A stretch of 28,478 nucleotides of DNA from an uncultured Lactobacillus sp. GTDB lineage: Bacteria > Bacillota > Bacilli > Lactobacillales > Lactobacillaceae. Below, in pieces: positions 8,321 through 15,859 of the stretch; positions within the stretch are counted from its first letter, which is position 1; every line of letters begins with the position of its first letter. Location: assembly GCF_902491705.1 (NCBI RefSeq), contig NZ_CABUIW010000028.1, positions 1-28,478 on the forward strand. Reading direction: 5' to 3'. Position numbers and translations under genes: made by a program. Below the pieces are notes generated by a model. The model saw nothing but the letters and a program-made list of their open reading frames with translations, was not told the origin of the DNA and ran no database searches.

Positions 8321-9751
8321 GTGCGAGTTTTATTTACAGGTGCTGAATGTGCACCATTTTTTAAGACAGGTGGTCTAGGCGACGTATTAGGAGCTTTGCC
8401 TAATCAATTAGCTAAGGAAGGCGTCGACGTTGGCGTTGTTATTCCTTTGTATCAAGATTTGCCTGAAAAGTATCGTAAGAAATTGGAATACCAAGGTAAC
8501 TTTATTGTCCCTGTTGGCTGGCGTAATCAGTATTGCGGTATTTTCACTTTAAAACGTAATGGAGTAACTTACTTCTTTGTTGATAATGAATATTACTTCA
8601 AGCGTCCAGGAATTTATGGCTACTACGATGATGGCGAAAGATTCGCGTTCTTCCAACAAGCAGTCATTATGATGATGGAGCGTTTTAACTTTATTCCTAA
8701 TATCTTGCATTGTAATGATTACCACACTTCATTCATTCCATTCTTGCTTCATGAAAAATGGGGCTTTGTTGACGCATATAAAGGTATTAAAACTATCTTG
8801 ACTATTCATAATCTGGAATTTCAGGGTAAGTATAATGCTAAAACATTGCCTGATTTCTTTGGAATGGACTTTAGCTGGTTTGATAGCGGTATTGTTCGAA
8901 TGGATAATGACGTTAACTGGATGAAGACAGGCATTTTATATGCTGATCGTGTGACTACAGTTAGTCCAACATATGCTCAAGAAATTCAAACACCAGAATT
9001 TGGTCAGGGCTTAGATGGTATTTTGAGAATGTGCTCACACAAATTGACTGGGATTTTAAATGGGATTGATTTTGAAAAATATAATCCTAAGACTGATCCA
9101 GATATTAAGGCAAATTATAGTGTTTACCATTTACATAAAAAGGTTAAGGACAAGATTGCACTTCAAAGAGAAGTTGGACTTCCAGTTAAGCCAGATATTC
9201 CTTTAATTGGTATGGTTTCACGGTTGACTGCTCAAAAGGGATGCCAATTGCTTCTTGATGAGTTAGACAATATTCTGCAATTCAACGTTCAAATGGTCAT
9301 TTTGGGTAATGGTGATCCATATTATGAGCATCGCTTAGTTGAAATAGCTGATAGATATCCAAATAAATTAAAGGTTATTTTGGCATTTGATGTTAAGCTA
9401 GCACAAAAGATATATGCAGGAGCTGATAGCTTCTTGATGCCTTCAGCATTTGAACCATGTGGACTTTCACAATTGATTGCTTTGCGTTATGGAACTTTGC
9501 CAATCGTGCATGAAGTCGGTGGTTTAGCTGATACTGTTTGGATATACGATAAGACCAAGAATGAAGGCACTGGCTTTGGCTTTAAAGAATTTAGTGGCTA
9601 TCAAATGGTGCAAGCAATAAAGAAGATGCTAGTTTTGTACCAACAAAAGAATAATTGGCTAAACATGCAAAAAATAGCGATGAAGTCAGACTTTTCATGG
9701 AAGAATTCTGCTGATAAATATAAGTGGATGTATGGAGAATTAATCGGTTAA
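8321..9751 (+). CDS. glgA: Glycogen synthase (ADP-glucose) GlgA
   Basis: GlgA is a GT5 glycosyltransferase that adds glucose from ADP-glucose to the non-reducing end of alpha-1,4-glucan. The 476-residue product has the N-terminal ADP-glucose motif KTGGLGDV (K15) and the C-terminal donor site MPSAFEPCGLSQLIALRYGT, both typical of bacterial starch/glycogen synthases. The start is a GTG at 8321 with a strong AAGGAG (8310-8315), which overlaps the glgD stop region. It lies fourth in the operon, with glgP starting 4 nt after its stop codon. Confidence 0.96.
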   Translation: MRVLFTGAECAPFFKTGGLGDVLGALPNQLAKEGVDVGVVIPLYQDLPEKYRKKLEYQGNFIVPVGWRNQYCGIFTLKRNGVTYFFVDNEYYFKRPGIYGYYDDGERFAFFQQAVIMMMERFNFIPNILHCNDYHTSFIPFLLHEKWGFVDAYKGIKTILTIHNLEFQGKYNAKTLPDFFGMDFSWFDSGIVRMDNDVNWMKTGILYADRVTTVSPTYAQEIQTPEFGQGLDGILRMCSHKLTGILNGIDFEKYNPKTDPDIKANYSVYHLHKKVKDKIALQREVGLPVKPDIPLIGMVSRLTAQKGCQLLLDELDNILQFNVQMVILGNGDPYYEHRLVEIADRYPNKLKVILAFDVKLAQKIYAGADSFLMPSAFEPCGLSQLIALRYGTLPIVHEVGGLADTVWIYDKTKNEGTGFGFKEFSGYQMVQAIKKMLVLYQQKNNWLNMQKIAMKSDFSWKNSADKYKWMYGELIG

Positions 9752-9755
9752 CAGT

Positions 9756-12152
9756 ATGCAATTAACAAAAGAAGAATTTAAAGAACAACTAAAAAATAAA
9801 TTAGATATTTATTTTGAAGAAGAGATTGATGAGGCTTCAAACAGTGAGTTATATACAGCATTAAGCGGCATAGTAAGAGATGGCTATGCCCCTCAATGGA
9901 GACGCACACGTATTTCCGAATCTAAAGAAGGAAAAAAGCAAGTTTATTACTTTTCAATAGAATTTTTGTCAGGAACTTTGCTTAAAAGTAACTTGTTAAA
10001 CTTGGGCTGGCTAGATACTGCAAGAGAAGCTTTAGCTGATTTAGGACTAGATTTAGATAAAATCGCTGAAGCAGAACCAGACATGGCTTTAGGTAACGGT
10101 GGATTAGGTCGTTTAGCTGCGGCATTTATGGACTCTTTAGCATCAACTGGTTATACAGGTAACGGTAATGGTATTCGTTATAAATATGGATTATTTAAGC
10201 AAAAATTCGTTAATGGATATCAAAAAGAATTGCCTAATGATTGGCTTAAAAAAGATGATCACTGGGAAGTTAGAAGAGAAAGCAAATCTGTTTTAGTAAG
10301 ATTCGGCGGAAAAGTTAATATGGTCGATGATAATGGCTGGTTGACGCCGCAATATGAAGGCGGAAGCGTTGTTAGAGCCGTGCCATATGATACTGCAGTT
10401 GTGGGTTATAAAGACGGCATCACTAACACGTTGAGATTGTGGGATGCAGAAATTCCACCAGAGGAAGAATTATCATATCCTACTATTTCAGATAGACGTC
10501 GAGTAGAAGACTTAACTTCAATTCTTTATCCAGATGATTCTAACTATGAAGGCCGCTTATTAAGATTAAAACAAGAGTATTTCTTTGTTTCAGCAGGTCT
10601 GCAGAGTATCTTGAATTATTACGTTAAAAAGCTTGGAAACAAAGATTTTACTAAGTTGCCAGACTATGTAGCAGTTCATATTAACGATACTCACCCAGCA
10701 ATGGCCGTTGCAGAATTAATGCGCTTATTAGTTGATGAACATCGTGTAGATTGGGACACTGCTTGGAAGATTACTCTAAAAGTAATGTCTTACACTAACC
10801 ATACGATTATGGCAGAGGCAATGGAAAAATGGGACATTAATATGATGTCTCAATTGTTGCCAAGAATTATGCAAATTATTACTGAAATTGATCGTCGTTA
10901 TTGCGCTAGTTTAGCAGGTCAAGTTTCTGATGATGTAATTGAACGTACGAAGATAATTAAAAATGGCCAAGTTCAAATGGCTCATTTAGCTATTATTGGT
11001 TCACATTCAATTAACGGCGTTGCCGCTTTGCATACTCAATTATTGGAAACCAAAGTGTTAAAAGATTTCTACAATCTTTATCCAGAACGTTTCAATAATA
11101 AAACTAACGGCATTACTTTGCGTCGCTGGCTTCAAATTGCTAACCCAGAATTATCTGCTTTGCTTGATAAGACTATTGGCAAAGATTGGCGCAACAATAG
11201 TGACGAGATGCTTAACTTTGAAAAATTTTATAATGATACTTCAGTTTTGAACCGTATCGGTGAAATTAAGTTAGATAATAAAAAGAAGTTAGCTAAGTTC
11301 ATTAAGGAACAAACAGGGATTGAAGTAGATCCTACTGCTATTTTTGACGTCCAAGTCAAGCGACTTCATGAATATAAGCGCCAAACTTTGAAGCTTTTGC
11401 ATATTATCAAGTTATATCAAGATCTAAAAGCAGGAATTGATCATCCTAAGCGAGTAGTTATTTTTGGTGCTAAAGCCGCTCCAAGTTACGTCTTTGCTAA
11501 GCAAGTAATTAAGGTTATCAATGAAACAGCTAATATGATCAATAATGATCCAGATGTTAACGATAAGTTAAAAGTGGTTTTCTTGGAAAATTATGATGTT
11601 TCTTTGGCTGAAAAAATTATTCCAGCAGCTGACGTTAGTGAACAAATTTCAACCGCTACTAAAGAAGCTAGTGGTACTAGCAACATGAAATTAATGGCTA
11701 ATGGTGCTTTAACTGTAGCTACAATGGATGGTGCAAATATTGAAATTAAAGACGCTGTTGGCGAAGATAATATTTTCTCATTTGGTTTAAATAAGGATCA
11801 AGTTTATAAATATTATGCTGAAAATTCATATCATCCAAGAGATTTGTATGAATCAGATGCAACAATGAAAAAGGCTGTTGATGCATTGACTGATGGAACA
11901 ATTCCTAATTGTTTTGCGGAAGGACAAGCACTTGCCAATAATTTCTTGAAGGACAATGAACAATTCTTTGTCTTAGCTGATTTTGATGCTTACTTAAAGG
12001 CTCAAGAACAAGTAGAACAAGCATGGAAGCAAAAGCGTGCTTGGAATCAAATGAGTTTAGTAAATATTGCTCATTCAGAACGATTTGATGTTGATAAAAC
12101 AATTGAACGATACGCTCAAGAAATTTGGCATTTACAAAAAGTTGATCGCTAA
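9756..12152 (+). CDS. glgP: Glycogen phosphorylase GlgP
   Basis: GlgP releases glucose-1-phosphate from alpha-1,4-glucan by phosphorolysis, the main route of glycogen breakdown, in the cytoplasm. The 798-residue protein is a full-length GT35 enzyme. It shows YFSIEFLSG near the N-terminus, GNGGLGRLAAAFMDS, HINDTHPAMAVAELMR, and the pyridoxal-phosphate motif EASGTSNMKLMANGAL with the PLP lysine at K645. Its ATG lacks a well-placed ribosome site: the nearest GGAGA is 17 nt away, inside glgA. Translation probably depends on coupling to glgA, whose stop is 4 nt upstream. Its own stop overlaps the next start (TAATG). Maltodextrin phosphorylase is the alternative name, but the context favours glycogen. 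Confidence 0.95.
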   Translation: MQLTKEEFKEQLKNKLDIYFEEEIDEASNSELYTALSGIVRDGYAPQWRRTRISESKEGKKQVYYFSIEFLSGTLLKSNLLNLGWLDTAREALADLGLDLDKIAEAEPDMALGNGGLGRLAAAFMDSLASTGYTGNGNGIRYKYGLFKQKFVNGYQKELPNDWLKKDDHWEVRRESKSVLVRFGGKVNMVDDNGWLTPQYEGGSVVRAVPYDTAVVGYKDGITNTLRLWDAEIPPEEELSYPTISDRRRVEDLTSILYPDDSNYEGRLLRLKQEYFFVSAGLQSILNYYVKKLGNKDFTKLPDYVAVHINDTHPAMAVAELMRLLVDEHRVDWDTAWKITLKVMSYTNHTIMAEAMEKWDINMMSQLLPRIMQIITEIDRRYCASLAGQVSDDVIERTKIIKNGQVQMAHLAIIGSHSINGVAALHTQLLETKVLKDFYNLYPERFNNKTNGITLRRWLQIANPELSALLDKTIGKDWRNNSDEMLNFEKFYNDTSVLNRIGEIKLDNKKKLAKFIKEQTGIEVDPTAIFDVQVKRLHEYKRQTLKLLHIIKLYQDLKAGIDHPKRVVIFGAKAAPSYVFAKQVIKVINETANMINNDPDVNDKLKVVFLENYDVSLAEKIIPAADVSEQISTATKEASGTSNMKLMANGALTVATMDGANIEIKDAVGEDNIFSFGLNKDQVYKYYAENSYHPRDLYESDATMKKAVDALTDGTIPNCFAEGQALANNFLKDNEQFFVLADFDAYLKAQEQVEQAWKQKRAWNQMSLVNIAHSERFDVDKTIERYAQEIWHLQKVDR

Positions 12153-13921
12153 TGGAAATAACTTATAATTCGTGGCAAAAGCAATATAAAACTCCTTTTG
12201 GCGCTATTCAAGCTGGCGAGACTGTTCAATGGTCGATAAAAGTGGATCAGCCAATTCAAGGCGCAGTGTTATGGCTGACTAAGACTCAAGAAACACCAGT
12301 AGCTTATCCAATGCACTATGATGAGCAAACTGGTATGTATACTGTTCAAGTAAAAATTAGTACTTCAGGGCTATACAATTATTATTTTGCTGTTAAACAA
12401 AATGAAAAAATAATTTATGTAGAACAGGGTCTGTTTGGCAAAGGTTGTGTAACTGAAAGCAGTAATCTAAATCAGTTCCAATTAACTTGTTATGATCAAT
12501 CAGTCCCTAAAGTTGACTGGTATCAAAATGGAATAGTTTACCAGATTTTTCCTGATAGATTTGCTAATGGCAATCCACATGGTGAAGTCATAGGAAGAAA
12601 GAAAAACAGCTTTTTATATGCTACTAAAGAAGACACACCATACTACATTAAAAATAGTAAGGGAGAAATAGAACGCTGGGACTTTTTTGGCGGCAACTTA
12701 AAAGGAATTCAAAAAAAGATTCCTTACTTAAAGCAATTAGGCGTTACAGTTCTTTATCTCAATCCAATCTTTTTAGCGACAAGCAACCATCGATATGATA
12801 CAAATGATTTCATGAAAATCGATCCGATGCTCGGGAGTGAAAAAGACTTAGCTGATTTAATTGAAGCTTTGCATAAAAATAATATGCATTTGATCTTGGA
12901 TGGCGTATTTAATCATGTAGGAGTCGACAGCATTTATTTTCAAAAAGCAATCAAGGATCAAAACAGTCCATATTATTCATGGTTTAACTTCCAAGATTAT
13001 CCTACGAAATATCAATCTTGGTGGGGAGTAAAATCTTTGCCAACGGTAAACAAAGATAATGCTAAGTATCAGGATCTTATTTATGGCAGTCACGGAGTGT
13101 TGACCAAGTGGAAAGCTGATGGTTGGCGTCTTGATGTGGCCGATGAATTGCCAATGTTCTTTTTACGAAATATTCGCACTCGACTAATTAAAGAAAATTG
13201 TCCGGTTTTAATCAGCGAAGTTTGGGAAGATGCATCAAATAAATTTGTAAATGGTGAATATCGCCCATACACAGCTGGGGACAATTTAATGGGTGTGATG
13301 AATTATCCATTGCGCAATTTTATTATTAGTTTGCTTTCAGCCAGAGACAGTACTATAGAAATTGGAGCATTCAATGATATTGCTTTACTCATTGAGCACT
13401 ATCCAACTGAGTTTTTACATAGTTGCTTAAACAATATCGGCACTCACGATACAGCTAGAATTAAGACGGTATTGAATAATAATGAAAATTTGGTCACGAT
13501 GGCCTTGGGCTTATTATTTATGATGCCAGGAGTTCCATGCATTTATTACGGCGATGAAGCAGGATTAATTGGTAAAAAAGATCCGGATAACCGTCGCTAC
13601 TTCCCATGGGGACATGAAGATCAAAAATTAATCAATTGTGTCAGTGAATGGACAAAACTGCGTAAGCAAAATGAAGTATTAGTTACAGGTAAAATCGGTT
13701 TTATTCATTTATCACCAGGAGTAAATTGTATCGTCAGATATGATGATAAAGAATTAATGATGTATTGCATTAATTGTACTAGTGAAGATGTGGTGCCATC
13801 GCGTGAGAAAATTTCGTTTTATTGCTTGCCTGATGAAGTTATTGAGAAAGTTAAGACTGTTTTGGATCAAATACACCTTAAAGCACAAACTGATTTTCTT
13901 GAAAAATATCTTTATAGATAG
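12152..13921 (+). CDS. Cytoplasmic GH13 alpha-amylase family enzyme (neopullulanase/maltogenic amylase type)
   Basis: This is a glucan hydrolase of the neopullulanase/cyclomaltodextrinase/maltogenic amylase group (GH13_20 by resemblance). The N-terminal ~110 residues look like a CBM34-type beta domain. The barrel has YQIFPDRFANGNP, DGVFNHVG (region I), GWRLDVADE (nucleophile D328), LISEVWED (acid/base E356) and NIGTHDTAR (D433), followed by PGVPCIYYGDEAGL. There is no signal peptide, so it acts inside the cell. As the last gene of the glg operon, fused to glgP by a 1-nt TAATG overlap and without an evident ribosome site, it probably trims or debranches phosphorylase limit dextrins. Exact bond specificity cannot be read from the sequence. 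In L. acidophilus the corresponding gene is, from memory, called amy. Confidence 0.88.
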   Translation: MEITYNSWQKQYKTPFGAIQAGETVQWSIKVDQPIQGAVLWLTKTQETPVAYPMHYDEQTGMYTVQVKISTSGLYNYYFAVKQNEKIIYVEQGLFGKGCVTESSNLNQFQLTCYDQSVPKVDWYQNGIVYQIFPDRFANGNPHGEVIGRKKNSFLYATKEDTPYYIKNSKGEIERWDFFGGNLKGIQKKIPYLKQLGVTVLYLNPIFLATSNHRYDTNDFMKIDPMLGSEKDLADLIEALHKNNMHLILDGVFNHVGVDSIYFQKAIKDQNSPYYSWFNFQDYPTKYQSWWGVKSLPTVNKDNAKYQDLIYGSHGVLTKWKADGWRLDVADELPMFFLRNIRTRLIKENCPVLISEVWEDASNKFVNGEYRPYTAGDNLMGVMNYPLRNFIISLLSARDSTIEIGAFNDIALLIEHYPTEFLHSCLNNIGTHDTARIKTVLNNNENLVTMALGLLFMMPGVPCIYYGDEAGLIGKKDPDNRRYFPWGHEDQKLINCVSEWTKLRKQNEVLVTGKIGFIHLSPGVNCIVRYDDKELMMYCINCTSEDVVPSREKISFYCLPDEVIEKVKTVLDQIHLKAQTDFLEKYLYR

Positions 13922-14033
13922 ATTAAATAATTTGAATATAAGTTTTATAATAATTAATGGATAATAGAAAATTTGATAGTAAAAAGACAGCGTTAATCCA
14001 TCAATTACGTAAGTTTAATGAATAGAGGTCAAA

Positions 14034-15758
14034 ATGGACGCTAAAGAAATTTATGAAGAATGGCAAAATGCTACTAATTTACCTGATTATTTAAAAGATC
14101 AATTAAATGAATTGGGTAAAGATGATAAATGGATTGAAGATGCCTTTGGTCAAGATATTAATTTTGGTACCGCGGGGATGCGTGGACGCCTTGAACCAGG
14201 TACTAATAGAATCAACTTATTCACTGTAGGCCGAGTTACTGAAGGTCTTGCTCGTTTAATTGAAGAAAATGGTGAAGAAGCTAAGAACCGCGGTGTAGCA
14301 ATTTCTTTTGATTCAAGATATCACTCAAGAGAATTTGCAGAACATGCAGCAAGAGTACTTGGTGCACATGGTATTCATGTTTACTTGTTTGATGATTTAA
14401 GACCAACTCCAGAATTATCATATGCAGTTCGTCATTTGCACACTTTTGCAGGGATTAACATTACTGCTTCTCACAATGCTAAGCAATACAATGGTTACAA
14501 GGTTTATGGTGAAGATGGTGCTCAAATGGCACCAGAAAATGCCGATCGTTTGTTTAGCTACGCTCAAAAAGTAACTGATATTTTTGGTGTTAAAGCTGCA
14601 CCAGTTAAAGAACTTCGTGCAAACGGCACTTTGCAATTAATTGGTGAAGATGTAGACGAAGACTACTTAAACGAATTAAAGCAAGTTACTGTTGACCCAG
14701 AAATGGTTAAGGCAAATGCTGATAAGTTAAAGATTATCTACACTCCACTTCATGGTACTGGTAAGATGCTTTACGATCGTGCCTTTAGACAAGGTGGATT
14801 TGATAATGTGATTCCTGTTCCAAGTCAATCAATTATTGATCCAGAATTTCCAACAACTATTAAGCCTAACCCAGAATACCGTGATGTTTTTGAACCAGGC
14901 TTCAAGTTGGCAGACAAGGTTAATGCTAATGTAATCATTGCAACTGACCCAGACGCAGATAGAATGGGTGCAGCTGTGAGAACTTCTAATGGTGACTTCC
15001 AAGTATTAACTGGAAATCAAATTGCAACTCTTATGGCATATTACTTACTTGCTCACCTTAAAGAAAATGGTAAGTTGAGTAGTGATTATGAAATTGTTAC
15101 TTCAGTAGTTTCAAGTGCTTTGCCATTTAAGATTGCTGAAGACTTCGGCATTAAAACTAAGCATGTTTTAACTGGTTTTAAGTACATCGGTGAAGAAGTT
15201 GACCGTATGAATAAAGCTGGGGATGCTAAGTTCTTAATGGGCTTTGAAGAAAGTTATGGTTACTTATTCAAACCATTTGCTCGTGATAAGGATGCTATGC
15301 AAGGTGCATTGATGTTTGCAGAAGTTGCTAGCTACTATGCTTCACGTGGCATGACCGTATTTGATGGCTTACAAGAAATTTGGAAGAAGTATGGTGTTGC
15401 TTACGAAATTACCAAGGCCATTGAAATGCCAGGTATCGGCGGTCAAAAGAAAATGGCAGCACTCATGAGCAAGTTACGCGATGAACACTTAACTGAAATT
15501 AATGGTCACAAGGTGCTTAAGATTCAAGACTTCTTGAAGAAAGAAACAATTGAAAATGGCAAGGCTACTCCACTTGAAGGCTTCCCAGAATCAAATGTTT
15601 TGAAGTACTTCTTAGATGATGAAACTTGGGTTGCACTTCGTCCATCAGGTACAGAACCAGTTATTAAAGCTTATGTTGGTGTAAATAAGAAGGATATTGA
15701 AACTGCAGAAAAGGCAGCTCAAGATTATCAAAAGGCTTTGGCTGAACTTCTTAAATAA
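14034..15758 (+). CDS. pgm: Alpha-phosphoglucomutase (phosphohexomutase family)
   Basis: This enzyme interconverts glucose-1-phosphate and glucose-6-phosphate, joining glycogen turnover and UDP-glucose formation to glycolysis. The 574-residue product is the long alpha-phosphohexomutase type. The four active-site elements are present in order: phosphoserine loop ITASHNAKQYNGYK (S146), metal loop DPDADRMG (D305, D307, D309), sugar loop GFEESYGYL, and phosphate loop RPSGTEP near the C-terminus. A ribosome site (GAGGT) precedes the ATG. It lies 112 nt after the amylase with no terminator seen between, so read-through from the glg operon is possible. TATAAT at 13946-13951 is a candidate separate -10, but no good -35 accompanies it. 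Phosphomannomutase activity cannot be excluded. Confidence 0.93.
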   Translation: MDAKEIYEEWQNATNLPDYLKDQLNELGKDDKWIEDAFGQDINFGTAGMRGRLEPGTNRINLFTVGRVTEGLARLIEENGEEAKNRGVAISFDSRYHSREFAEHAARVLGAHGIHVYLFDDLRPTPELSYAVRHLHTFAGINITASHNAKQYNGYKVYGEDGAQMAPENADRLFSYAQKVTDIFGVKAAPVKELRANGTLQLIGEDVDEDYLNELKQVTVDPEMVKANADKLKIIYTPLHGTGKMLYDRAFRQGGFDNVIPVPSQSIIDPEFPTTIKPNPEYRDVFEPGFKLADKVNANVIIATDPDADRMGAAVRTSNGDFQVLTGNQIATLMAYYLLAHLKENGKLSSDYEIVTSVVSSALPFKIAEDFGIKTKHVLTGFKYIGEEVDRMNKAGDAKFLMGFEESYGYLFKPFARDKDAMQGALMFAEVASYYASRGMTVFDGLQEIWKKYGVAYEITKAIEMPGIGGQKKMAALMSKLRDEHLTEINGHKVLKIQDFLKKETIENGKATPLEGFPESNVLKYFLDDETWVALRPSGTEPVIKAYVGVNKKDIETAEKAAQDYQKALAELLK

Positions 15759-15774
15759 TTAAGCATATTTTGTG

Positions 15775-15788
15775 CGAAAGCACGTTCG
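15775..15788. promoter_or_regulatory. Putative LexA (SOS) operator of uvrBA
   Basis: CGAAAGCACGTTCG matches 9 of 10 defined positions of the Gram-positive SOS box CGAAC-N4-GTTCG, and the dyad extends by one base (GCGAA...TTCGC). It lies between a weak -35 (TTGTGC, 15770-15775) and a -10-like TAAAAT (15795-15800), 72 nt before the uvrB ATG. LexA bound here would block the promoter. uvrB is a classic SOS gene, which supports the call. Confidence 0.75.
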
Positions 15789-15814
15789 CGGTAGTAAAAT
15801 ATAAATACTAATTG

Positions 15815-15844
15815 AAAAGTTGGGCAATCACGTCCAACTTTTTT
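15815..15844 (+). terminator. Terminator-like hairpin in the pgm-uvrB interval
   Basis: AAAAGTTGG (15815-15823) pairs with CCAACTTTT (15834-15842); a G-T and a C-G pair can extend the stem, leaving a loop of about 6 nt. Six Ts end at 15844. It looks like a rho-independent terminator for pgm. However, it lies downstream of the LexA box and the predicted uvrB -10, so uvrB transcripts would have to pass through it. Confidence 0.7.
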
Positions 15845-15859
15845 CTTGAGGAGAAATTT

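Noticed and set aside
13782..13964. 60-codon plus-strand ORF overlapping the amylase 3' end
   Set aside because: It is out of frame inside the amylase gene, has no ribosome site and no recognisable motif.
15812..15859. In-frame upstream extension of uvrB from TTG 15812
   Set aside because: It has no ribosome site and reads through the terminator-like hairpin; ATG 15860 has GAGGAG and gives the normal UvrB N-terminus.
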